NCBI GenBank assembly: GCA_032358165.1
Contig: JAALGY010000031.1
Location: forward strand, 3,038,001-3,102,000
Length of the DNA stretch: 64,000 nt
Direction: 5' to 3'
Origin: Diplosphaera chodatii
Taxonomy: Eukaryota; Chlorophyta; Trebouxiophyceae; Prasiolales; Stichococcaceae
The stretch's first letter is position 1, and every line of letters starts with the position of its first letter. The notes beneath the pieces are model-generated. The model was not told the origin of the DNA. It saw only the letters and a list, made by a program, of their open reading frames with translations, and ran no database searches. Positions 1-14,033 of the stretch are shown in pieces. A program made the translations under genes and the position numbers.

Positions 1-77
1 GCGGCAGCCTCACCCACGTCGATCTGCTTTGTGCGCACTTTGCGACCCAAGTGGGCGGCGCCGCGCCGGTCCTGGGC

Positions 78-1654
78 TCAGGGGTCGGTACACCTCATCA
101 GGAGGCTGACGTAATGCGTCAACATTAACTTGGATCCAAGTGTGCTTCTGATTCTTGGACCTGGCCCAAGGCAGCAGGGTGCAGGGGTGTAAACCCGCGA
201 CATGGGCTGAGGCGGCGGGCAGCGGCGCACCGCAATGGCAATCCGGTGCACCGGCTTTGTGGACAGGAACATGTCGGCGGCCGCCGCGGCCTTGGGCACG
301 GCGCGGGGGCTGTGCGGAGGCGCTGCGATGCCCGTGGGCCGCTGCCCGTAGGCCGGGAGGGCCTGAGCGCCCGGCTTTGCCACCGCTGCTGAAACACCAT
401 CCGGCTCGCCCCGGCTGCCCAGGGCACTGCCGCTGCGATCTGCCTGCAGGCGCATGCAGTGCACGACGTCAGCAGGCAGATTCTTGCAGCGGAACGGATT
501 CTGTGGCTGACAGCGCTGAAAAGCGCCAGTCAGCAACGACCTCACCTGGCTGCCATTGGCGTGCGGCAGCTGGATCAGGGTCGGCAAGGCGTTTTGTGGA
601 ACACCCTGGCCACTGGATGCCGACCCTGCCGGCTTCCGCGGGCGGAAGTGGCTGTGCTGCAGCGGCCGGGCGCCGCCGCCGCGGGCGGCAGCGGCGCGCG
701 GGCTGAGGTACAGCTCCTGGCAGCGCGTGCAGCCCATGTCGAGTCAGGCCTGTGCCTGTCCATGGTGTCCATATCTCGAGGGAAACGCCGGCGTCATGTT
801 CAGAGCAAGCAGGCCAGGCTGGCAACCTCCAGGGGGCGGAAGTCGGGGCAGGGCGCGTTGGCGTCCAGCAGCCGCTGCAGCTCTGCCATCGTGCCAGCCA
901 CCTGCGAAATCAAGGTCTGGCTGTTGGCAACCCTTGCCAATGACATCTGCTTCATCACCCTGCACCTGGGCACACTGTCTTCAAGCGAGGCACATGAGGA
1001 CGTGCGGCATGGTGTCGCCCTCACCAGCCGAGACTCCGACACCACGGCATCCAGGTCCAGCGAGCCCGAGAAACTGCCCACGGCGCGACCAATTACACGC
1101 ACCCACTCATCATCGTCGCCCACCGCCTGCGCACACATGCAGCAGCGTCAGCCTCAAGGCGGCAGCCCGGTTACACAGCCCCACAAGATGACAGCCTCTC
1201 AGGCGCGTGTAGGATGCACGACAGATGTAAGCACGGGGGAGATTGGATCCTCCCACCTGCTCGGCAAGCGAGCGCAGCTCCTCCCGGCACGCGGCCAGCG
1301 CCTCGGGGCGCATAAAGGTCCCCGCCAGCAGCGCGCGCGCCTTGACCAGCGGCTCCAGCCCCTCGAAGCGCTTGGCGAGCGCCTGGAGGACGGCAGCATG
1401 CTTGAACCACAGCACAACTGGGTTTCAGGCATGTCCACCAGCCTTGGGCGATGTGTGCAGGCAAGTTCTGAGGTGGATCTGCTCCGCGGCACCCATCTGC
1501 TGGCAGCACTGGTTTCTGAATTGGCTGCCTTTGTTCCATCAGAAACGCAGATGCCTGCCTGTAGGTGCTCGGGCTGTAGATGGCCCGCGGCTCGGGGCGC
1601 AGACCATTCCTGTGCCAGCCGCGCGGCAGTTTGCTGACCCAGGTCCCGGCTCAT
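78..1654 (-). CDS. Hypothetical multi-exon protein, 5' part unresolved
   Basis: I do not recognise this protein. On the minus strand, five exons join in phase 0 with good splice sites: 1382-1257, 1126-1025, 901-827, 716-546 and 443-78. Together they give a leucine/alanine-rich helical segment (ALAKRFEGLEPLVKAR, then SGSLDLDAVVSESRL, then VAGTMAELQRLLDANAP) followed by a basic, low-complexity tail. A plausible first exon starts at the ATG at 1654 (MSRDLGQQTAARLAQEW), but I could not connect it confidently through 1383-1600. That part, the start and the exact stop (taken as the one at 78) are uncertain. The tail could also be spliced differently or run off the left edge. It is divergent from the Rpt2 gene, sharing about 700 bases of upstream DNA. 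No signal peptide or membrane segment is visible in the exons read. Confidence 0.45.
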
Positions 1655-2357
1655 AGTGTCCGTTCCTCAGCACAATCAAAGGCTCAACTAGCAAGGATCA
1701 ACCCAGGTGGCTTGATCACGTGCTGCCTCGGTTATATGATCCGCCGCTACCAAAGTATGGCATTGCGCAAACTACATCAGAGCCGTCCAGCTGTTGCGAG
1801 TGTGCCGGTACGACAGGTTGCGCTTCGAGTGTTGTTCTGATGTCAGCTTCCTTGACGGCGACGGCCTTGAAGAAGCATGCAATGGCTATCGGCAGGCATG
1901 CACGACCAAGCTGGCAACGTAACAGCCGCAATGGTCACTCGCTCGCTGTGCGTGGCAGTCTGGTCGTGTAAGAAATGTAGTGAGCATCGCGAAAAGCTGC
2001 TTTAGAACTCCCGCAGGAGCTGCAACCTGCAAGCATCGAAATGGACCCGAGACTGAAAGGCACTAATGGAATATTTGCTGCAAAGAACTCCCTACCCCTG
2101 CCCTTGCTTCTGCTCACGCGAGCTTCTCGATGCCAATACACGTGTTTGCAACGTTTGCTCTGGCCATGTCGCCATCGGCATAAGCTTCATTTCAGGGAGT
2201 AGCCCGCAGTCCCACCATCCAGCCAGACGCCAGTCTGAGAGCAGACTGCACGGATTGCTCATCACTGACCGAACCGTTGTCTGTTTCCACAGACACTCTG
2301 GCCTGACTTGCTGAAGTAGCACGACAAAGGCGAAGCAGAGGGGCACAGCCGGCCGTC
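1655..2357. promoter_or_regulatory. Divergent intergenic region (hypothetical gene / Rpt2)
   Basis: These 700 bases lie between two head-to-head genes and must hold both promoters and 5' UTRs. A palindromic CACGTG (G-box/E-box core) lies at 1717-1722. I see no convincing TATA box or other gene. Confidence 0.4.
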
Positions 2358-5790
<3,433 letters not shown>

Positions 5791-6582
5791 CGAGACGGAT
5801 GGGCTTTGCTGGAAACGAGGGCGACGGTGCTCAGGAGTCAGCAGTCCCGGTGCAACTGCGTGGTCTCTCTGAACAAACCAGCATGAGCGCCCGGCTGACA
5901 GTCAGTGTCGCTGGCGGAGCATGCGGACATGCCATTTCGTTGTAAAGTGTGAGCCAGTCAATCGGCGAGGGAAACCCACCGACTAAAGCGGCACATCAGT
6001 CCAGACGCTGTGTCGCACCACCGCTCCAGCACCAACCTGCTATGCTGAAAGGCATGCATCATAGACCAGAACCCCTAAACATTCAAATTTGAGTCTGGCA
6101 GCTCTGGCAGGGTGTCAAACATGCATATTGGCCCTCAGGTGCATGACGATCATCCAACAGATCACAACCAACCGCTGTGCTTCCACGCGGTCTCCTGACA
6201 TATTACAGCACTATCGGACGTGCATCGACCGTACCAGTGTCACGATCTGAATGTTGAGGTGCAGCAAGTTTGGCATCAGATGTGCACCTGCATGTGCAGC
6301 TCATGAAAGTGCAGGAAGACAGTGAGCTTCACGAACATACAGAATCCAGCTCACGGACTATATGCAGGACTGTTGAAGCGCTTGCTCTTTGAAGGTGGGT
6401 GACCTGCGCCAGCCTCATGCACCATGCATGATGCACTGGTACTGACGCTTCAAGCCATCAGAAGCCGAACGATCGGCTTTGCTTGCACTATACTTCTTGC
6501 ATCATTTCTCCGCGCAGAAGGATTTCATAGCCGTGCTCTGACCACAGTGTGACGCTGTGTGTGCGTCAGTCCTTTTGGCGTC
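5791..6582. other. Intergenic: Rpt2 3' region and RecQ promoter
   Basis: About 790 bases between two genes on the same strand. TGTAA at 5941-5945 marks the likely Rpt2 3' end. I see no further gene, RNA or repeat. Confidence 0.5.
5941..5945 (+). promoter_or_regulatory. Poly(A) signal TGTAA for Rpt2
   Basis: TGTAA is the poly(A) signal of chlorophyte nuclear genes. Here it lies 151 bases beyond the Rpt2 stop codon, a normal 3' UTR length. Comparable copies follow RecQ (13740), HisG (20903) and BCS1 (34496), and one on the minus strand follows bS18 (13878-13874). Confidence 0.6.
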
Positions 6583-9500
6583 ATGTTCGATCAGGCAGCG
6601 GTGCTGCGGCATCCGCTTGTCCGCATGCTCCTCGAACTTGGTGAGCTTGTCGCTGTACTGCTGCATTCACTTCACAGCGGACGCGCTGGCAGCAGGTTGC
6701 TGTTGAGACCAATGTGATGCGCACCCTGCGTTCAACAGACTTGTCATTGCACAGGGTATGCCCAAAGCGACGGCACTAAGGCCATAGCTGCCAAGTTCCA
6801 GCAATTCCTGGACGCCAACGGCAAGTCGCTACAGCAGCAGGGCGCCGCCGACGCTGATCTGAACGCGGTGCTAGATTTCTTTGCGGCCGGACGCTGCAGC
6901 GTTGCCGGCCCTGCCGATGCTGAAGCCATGGCAGAGGAAAGTGGGACAGGTGGGCAGCCAGGTCACCTCCCTGGCAAATATCACGACAGCATGCTGTGAA
7001 GCGATGGCGATGCTGCAACTGACGCTGGAGTGATTGGCTGTTGTCACCACCGTCGGCCCAGCGAGCGTCCTGTGCGCTGCTGCACAGATGTCTCCGGGAC
7101 GGCGTCGGGCTCCATCGTCGAAGTGTCGGATAGCGAAGCTGCAGACGAGTCTGGCGGTGATGGTGGGCCCTCTGGTGCTTGGCTCTGACCGGGTGGCAGC
7201 ACATGGGAGGCATGTTGCAGGGTGTGCTCCTGTAGCTGCCAAGCCTTACATGAGGTGCCCATGTAATCCAGGTGATACAGTCGCTGCGGGCAGCCAGCAT
7301 GGGACTTCTGATGCGGATTTTGGCGGAGGGGACGTGCTCAGCGACGAGGAACAGCTGATGTGGCTGGATGACGACTCGCAGGTGCGACTGCACCTCACAT
7401 CGGCGACCCACACGGGCTGTGACATGCAAATGCATGCATGCTATACTGTGTGCGCGTATGGGGTTCCAGAGGCACGGTCCCGATCACGCAGCCTGCAGCA
7501 GGTGCTCGCAACTGATGCTTGCCCACCCTGCAGCAGGGCGCCGACGCCCACGACCCCGGCAGCGACTGGTCAGGCGACAGCGCATTTGCCGCGCGGGTGC
7601 AGCGGCTGATGGACTGTGGGGAAGCAGGGAGCACCGCTCAGCCGAGTGGCGGCTGGGACGCCTGGCGATCTGACGACGACGGCAATGTTGCCGGCGCTGC
7701 GGTTGCAGGCGCAGGCACGCACTGCTCCACTCCCTGTCATGTATCTAGAATATTCCTGGCATCATGGTGACACGCGATGTTCTCGAGGCCAGCACAGATA
7801 GGGGCGCCATCTCCTCGTGCTACCATTGAAGTAGCCTGTTGATGCTGCTCGATCGCACTGCACGGCTGACGGGCGCTGTCATGACTGCACAGACCGGGTG
7901 GCCAGCGGCAACACTCCGATGGACGATGACGACGTCATCGAAGCCAGCGATGAGGAGGGCTTTGGCGGCGTGCCGGCAGTGGCAGCGGCAGCACTCAAGC
8001 GGCCAGCACCGATGACGCCCCGATGCCAGAGTGTGAGTACATGTTGGCAGTGTATGTTGTCACAAAGGTCTGCAAACACAGCCAGGTATGTCAGTCAAGC
8101 ACTTGGACAAATGGTGCTTTCCAGACACCAGGCACCTGTCGATGTCTGCAGCCGGTGCGGAGGAAAGCCAAAACCGACAGCAAGGCTCCCAAGCAGGATG
8201 GCAAGACGCAGACCATTGCGTCATTCTTCCAGTCGGCAGCCAGCCTGAGTAAGCACCGTCATATGCATGCCCCTGACGTTTCGTGGCGCTGCGACTCGTC
8301 AGGTCGTCAGAACCCTCTTTCCTCAGCAACCCTCCTATGATGCTTCCCCATCTCCTCGCCGCAGAGGAGGCCAACGGTGGTGAGGGGCCGCAGACAGCTG
8401 CGCAAGGGAAGCAGACGAAGCGCAGGTCAGCCGTGACACCGGTGCCCGCGATGCTGCGACACGCGCTGGAGCTCACGCCAGCGGCGCGGCTGCCAGACAC
8501 ATCGAGTGCCCGATCTCGACTGCACCTCACGGGGCCGGAAACAGGTGCAGCATCTGACTGACTGCCACCATAGTACCCGGACCAGCGCACGCTTTGTGTC
8601 CTCAAGAGCAGCACGATTGCAGGTCGTAAGTAAGCAAGGATGTACATCTTGTGGTGTTCTCAGAGTCCATGTTGTGCTCCATCTGCCAGGCGGAGCCAGC
8701 CCGGCGCGGCGGACGCCGGCATCGGCGGCGGGAGCCGGGAGCCTGCCGCGGCCGCCCCTGGGGCCAGTATCTGCTTCGGACCCCCGGGCGGTGCGCTGCG
8801 AGCAGGCCGCCGCGGCGGGAGCGGGCATGACGGCAGACGAGGAGGCGATGCCGCTCGTCGACTTTGTCAACCTGAAGGTGCCACTGCCTGCAACGCCCCC
8901 TACTCGCTACCAGACAGCTGGCATGCCGGCACCTGTGCTCAGTGCAGGATCGCGGCAGCTATCAGCACGGGTCACAGCTGTTGCATGGTTGTGTGTTTTG
9001 CCACGGACGCTCGCTGTTGCAGCTTCCTGTGCATCGCTTTGCAAGACTGCTGCAATCACTGTTGAGCAAACCCCACAACACCCTCAGACCGTCTCTGCAT
9101 GTGGCAGGTGTTCGGCAACGCCTCCTTCCGGCCGCAGCAGCGTGGCGTGGTGGACGCAGCGATCGCCGGCCGCTCGGCGTTCGTGCTGATGCCCACGGGC
9201 GGCGGCAAGAGCCTGTGCTTCCAGCTGCCGGCGGTGCTGGCGCGGGGCGTCACCGTCGTCGTCTCGCCGCTGCTGTCGCTCATGCAGGACCAGGTGCGGG
9301 CTGAGGCCTCAGAAACGGCATGCACACGACGCAAATGTCATTTGAATGAACATCATGCTGGAAGCTGGTGGAAAACGTAGCTGCGGGCAGCTCTCGGTTT
9401 TTCAGCATTGACATGAACCCCAACTCGCTCCCGGAGTATTCCGGCGCGCAGGCTTCACACGCCATCAGAGCCTCTCCGTGATGGCAAAGCGACACAAACA

Positions 9501-12500
9501 CCAGGCAAACACCGGACAAACGCCAGGCAAGCGCCCGCGCCGCTGCAGGTGAGGGCGCTGTGCACGCTGCCCGGGGGCGGGGTGCCGGCCACGTACCTGT
9601 CCAGCCAGCAGACGGCGGGCGACAAGGCGGCAGTGTACCGGGAGCTGTCCAAGGCGCGGCCGTCCTGCAAGCTGCTGTACGTCACGCCGGTGAGAGCTGC
9701 GAAGAAAGGGGATGGGACTTGCCCAGGGCAGAGACGCAGATGCACAGGGCTGCTTGAAAAATGCAGGGACGAGTGGTGCCCAAGAGCCCCAAGCGGATGC
9801 CGACTGCAGATGGTAGAGTGTGACATGCTATCCGGCAGCCTTTCAGTAGTGTGTCGGAGCCACATCACCAGCGTGTTCCTGATGGTGTGCTGGCCGTGCT
9901 GCAGCACTTCAGGCTGCTGTGTTGCCCCAACTGTCTGCGCGTGCCCTGGGCCAGGCCCGATGCAGTGCACGTGCAGCTGACCAGTTGCAGGTGCGCGATG
10001 TCCGCAGGAGCAGCTGGTGAAGAGCGACGCGCTGGCGGGCATACTGTCGCGGCTGCGGGCGCGCGGCCTGCTGCCGCGCTTCGTCATCGACGAGGTGCGC
10101 CGGCAGCTGTGTGCATCAGCACATCAGCAGGAGGGTGCCTGCACAGTACCTGCACGTGCCCGTGTTGCGCAGATCTAGTCTGTGTGTGTGTGTTCAATTG
10201 TCAGTGCCATGTCAGTGCAATGTCTATTGTACAGAGTCAAACGCTTGCGTGGCTGTCAAAACTGTTTTTGAAACAGGATCGCTCTTTCATCTGCACCCTG
10301 CAGGCGCACTGCGTGTCCCAGTGGGGCCACGACTTCAGGCCGGACTACAAGGCGCTGGGCGGCGTGCTGGCCAGGAGGTGCGCTCTGCATGGGCACGGCC
10401 ACCCTGCAGCAGGCGCAGCTCACCTGCGCACGCACCTCCGCGACAGCTCCACTGCCTCCGGAACGCGGTAGCCTGGGCAAATGCTGGGCGGCGGCGGGAC
10501 GGCTGGCTTGCGCAGTCGTGAATAGCAGTGTGTCGAGCTACCAGTCTTTGACCTGTCCTGGCTGCAGCTTTGGCGGCGTGCCCATCACGGCGCTCACCGC
10601 GACCGCCACGGACGCCTGCAGGGCCGACGTCATCAAGGTCCTGCGCATGGCCAGCCCGCAGGTCTTTCAGGTGGGGCTGCTGTGCCTTGCTGCTTCGCAC
10701 CCCCTGCTGCGTTCGCAGCGCTGCTGGCGTGATGGGATGCCCGTCGTCCCGTCAACAGAAGCCAGCAAGGGGCTTTAACAATGGCGTCTTAACGGGGCAC
10801 TGTTGCATGCCTTTCCACTGCAGATCGTGTTGCCTCCTGGGTTCTGCAGGTGTCCTTCTACAGGGAGAACCTGCGCTTCACCGTCGTCCCGAAGCAGTAT
10901 GGCCGCACGGAAGACGGCCTGCCGCTGCCGTTCGAGGCCCTTGCGGCCTTCATCAGGTGCTCCTGCAGGCCTGCTCGCAGCCCCGCAGCAGGCTCTCGAC
11001 ACTCCAGTTTTGGCATCTGGCATCCATCTGACTGTGCGTGGAAGGCTGGCACGGTGCTTTGCGAGAGAAAACCTGAAAGCATCAATCAGGAAGTCACTAC
11101 CCGGTTTGCCGCCACATCAGGCAGCAGCCGCCGGGCGCCTCCGGCATCGTGTACGCCCTGTCGCGCGACGAGGCACAGCAGGTCGCCACCTACCTGCAGG
11201 TGGGCCTGCGCCTGCTGTCGCCGGCAGGCATGCGGCGCAGCTGAGCTCGCGCCTTGACTTGCGAGCCGCAGCCGTGTTTTAGCCGTGTAGCCGTGTGAAC
11301 CTTTGGTCTTGTGCCCCGAGCAGGAGGAGGCGGGCATCAGCAGCGCGCACTACCACGCCGGCATGACGCCCAACGCCCGGGTGAAGGTGCAGAACGCGTG
11401 GCGCTCGGGCGCCGTCCAGGTGAGCGGGCAGCGCCTGCCACGAGTGCTGCCGCACGATCGCGAGTGCCCAGCAGCTGGGCAGCACGCCCTGCGATGCTGT
11501 GTCGGTCACGCCAATTGAAGCATGCGCTTCACGAGCTGCGTGCATCTGTGCTTGGCGTTATGGCAGATGTTGTGGCTGCGGTGTGAGGCGCCTTGAGCAG
11601 TGTGCTGACCAGGACTTGCGCTCCAATCGCAGGTCTGCGTGGCGACCATCGCTTTCGGCATGGGTGGGTGTTGCTGCCCATCGGGCTTCGGACTCGGTAT
11701 ACGGCCCATACGCAGCCTGTGACACCTGGATCATGTGGTTCGCATGCATCGCGACATGAGCGATGCTGCTCCCTGCGCTGCAGGCATCGACAAGCCGGAC
11801 GTGCGCTTCGTGGTGCACTTCACCATGAGCAAGTGCCTGGAGGTGAGCAACCGCATCGGTGCGCACCGCCTCAACAGGCGGAACAATCATACAGAGTTGG
11901 TGGAGCGTGTGAGGCGCTGACCAAGCTCCAAGTTCCGCTCGCCTTTGCGGGACGTCCTGCTGTACACCGTCCACACCGCAGAACGCAGCACTATGTAATC
12001 GAGGAGGGCTCAAGTGGTCAAGTGTCGTGCTGCACAGCAGTGCCAGGAGGTCCAAAACAGATAATCACAACTCTGAATAGTTTCAGCTAAGCTTGCATAT
12101 GTACCGGGTGAACCGGTGCAAACTTCAGCAACAAAAATGGGTTGTGACGAAGGAAGCCGCTGGTGCAGGGGTACTACCAGGAGGCGGGGCGCGCGGGGCG
12201 CGACGGGCTGCCGGCGCGGTGCGTGCTGCTGCACGCGGCGCGGGACGTGGGGCGGCTCACGCGGCTGGTGGTGCGGGGGGCGCGGGGCCGCGCCGCCAAG
12301 GAGCGCGCCGTGGACCAGCTCGAGGCCGTGAGTGGGCCGTTTCATCATCATCAAAATGGTACAATTTCGGTATGACGGGGCGCGGGGCCGCGCCGCCGAG
12401 GAGCGCGCAGTGGACCAGCTCGAGGCCGTGAGTGGGCCATTTTGCGCCACCACTCCAATTGCCATAAAGTTGCGATGAAAGCTTGGGTAGCTCAGTTGGT

Positions 12501-13512
12501 TAGAGCAAAGGACTGGAAAATCCTTGCGTCGGATGACGAAATGAGGGGGGCGCGGGGCCGCGCCGCCAAGGAGCGCGCCGTGGGCCAGCTCGAGGCCGTT
12601 GAGTGACCGTATTGGCAGTGCAGAGAGACGAGCCTGCCGGGACTGCCGGCATTGGGATCTCACCACCGAGGCCAAGTCACCCTCGTGTTGCTGGATGTTA
12701 TGTCTGGTGCAAAGTGCTCGGTTGGCCACGGTTGGCCGTGGAGGAAGAACAGCTGTCATGCTGGCACCCGGCTTCCTGACCAGCAGCCGCTCCTGGCTGC
12801 AGATGACCAGGTTCTGCACCGACGGGGCCGCCTGCCGCCACGCGGCGCTGGTGCGCTACTTCGGCGAGGCGCCGGCGGCTGCGCGCTTCCCGGGCGGCCG
12901 CTGCGGCGGCGGCTGCGACGCCTGCGCGGCCGCTGCCGGGGCGCCGCCGCAGCCCGGCGACTGGCAGCCGCTGGTGCGCTGAGCCCCGTGCCCTTCACCT
13001 GGTTGCAACAGCAGCGGGACAAGCAACTGCAAATGATGTAGTGCGCTACTCACATTGGTACTGCGTTACTCAGCTTCACAAGCCCCTCTGGCATGTGAGC
13101 CCGCCATTACTGGTCCCACAATTGCACCCTTCCCACATGCCTCAGTCGTCTGGCCCCTGCCACCCCGCAGAAGGAGGCGGAGAAGCAGCCCCGCAGCAGG
13201 AGCGGCGGCGCAGCAGGCAGGGGCGGCGCCGGCGCCGGCAGGGGCAGGGGCCGGGGCGGGCGTGGTGGCAACACGACCGGCGGTGACGGCGGCGGCGTTC
13301 CAGCGCCAGGCGGCGGCACAACCGGCGGCGCGGGTGCTGTGACTGCAGCCCCCGGAGGCGTCGCTGCGCCCAGCAGCAGGCGCGCGCGCTGCCTGGCGGC
13401 CGCGAGCGCCAGGCAGCAGCCTGCGGCGGGCACCGGCGGCGGCGGCGGCGGGGGCGGCGCCCCAGCGGGCTTCATGACTGCGCTCGCAAAGCTACGGATG
13501 CCGCAGACATGA
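6583..13512 (+). CDS. RecQ-family DNA helicase with UBA-like N terminus, PIP-box-like motif and RGG tail
   Basis: An ATP-dependent 3'-5' DNA helicase of repair and recombination, presumably nuclear. I read 22 exons totalling 925 aa. The N terminus (aa 1-75) resembles a UBA fold with a central insertion: RMLLELGY early, then DLNAVLDFFAAG. Acidic stretches follow, then KTQTIASFFQSA near aa 275-285, a PCNA-binding (PIP) motif with Thr in place of the first Gln. The helicase core starts near aa 382: Walker A MPTGGGKSLCF, motif II/III VIDEAHCVSQWGHDFRP split across exons ending 10094 and starting 10304, TALTATAT, and GYYQEAGRAGRDG (exon 12169-12327). Exon 12803-12973 holds the RecQ zinc site: Cys pair CTDGAAC, then GRCGGGCDAC. 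The last exon (13171-13512) is an RG-rich tail ending in TALAKLRMPQT. I see no winged helix or HRDC domain. If the donor at 12974 is not used, translation stops at 12982 and loses the tail. The early exons (6583-8425) are the least certain. Confidence 0.88.
12275..12600 (+). repeat. Three tandem copies of the end of a RecQ exon
   Basis: The last 50-odd bases of exon 12169-12327 plus its donor recur twice in the following intron: copy 1 at 12275-12338, copy 2 at 12377-12438, copy 3 at 12545-12600. Copies 2 and 3 differ by a few substitutions, and copy 3 has its donor disrupted by an inserted T (gccgttgagtg). Only copy 1 is needed for a normal RecQ frame, because the next exon joins it in phase 0. 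The others look like decaying duplicates. Confidence 0.85.
12481..12532 (+). pseudogene. Truncated tRNA-like sequence inside a RecQ intron
   Basis: The sequence begins GCTTGGGTAGCTCAGTTGG, a tRNA 5' acceptor strand and D arm. It then shows an anticodon stem AAGGA/TCCTT enclosing the loop CTGGAAAA. The loop has 8 bases, so it reads as Phe (GAA) with one extra G or as Ser (GGA). The T arm and 3' acceptor strand are missing, so it cannot be a working tRNA. The D-arm and anticodon-arm wording is typical of organellar or bacterial-type tRNA-Phe. It sits between copies 2 and 3 of the duplicated RecQ exon end. Confidence 0.7.
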
Positions 13513-14033
13513 TCAGCAACACTTCTGTGCAAGGGTGCTCAGTCGGGTACCGGACTTCTAAGGCGATCTGAACAGCGGCCTGCCCACGCCTGCACACTGC
13601 CATGTGTGCAGGCTGCAGCCCTGACTGAGGTTTGGTGAGACTGGAGGCTTTTGTGTGCCACGCCGCGGTCGAGGGCTGCAGTGCTGCTGATCCTCTGAAC
13701 CGCAGTGGTGCTGTACCCTGTGCAACACAACCCCAGTGATGTAATGCTGTGCGTCCAGCGTTTCCAGCAGATGCTCAGGGGAAGCGTCCCTGTGCTGCCC
13801 GGCTTTGGTGATGTTGCTCTCGCTCTGGTTGTGGATCAGTCCAGGGGACAAGACTCATCAGGACACCCCACACTTACACCACCACTCAAACACGATAATA
13901 ATGCTCGAGCACATGAACCCTGTACGGCAAGCTCTACAGGTCGGCTGTTGCAGACGGCACAGTGACCAGGCCGCCTGCAGCTGCCGCAAGCGTGAGGCAA
14001 CTGCCTTCAGCTGGTAACCGGCTGCTGTCGACA
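13513..14033. other. Convergent intergenic region (RecQ / bS18 3' ends)
   Basis: Two genes end here tail to tail. TGTAA on the plus strand at 13740-13744 suits RecQ, and its complement at 13874-13878 suits bS18, so the two 3' UTRs may nearly meet. Nothing else is visible. Confidence 0.5.

Noticed and set aside
459..1637. 392-codon plus-strand open frame
   Set aside because: Low-complexity Arg/Ser/Pro composition, antisense to exons with good splice sites and consistent phase on the minus strand.
12481..12532. Functional tRNA gene
   Set aside because: The T arm and 3' acceptor strand are missing and the anticodon loop has eight bases.
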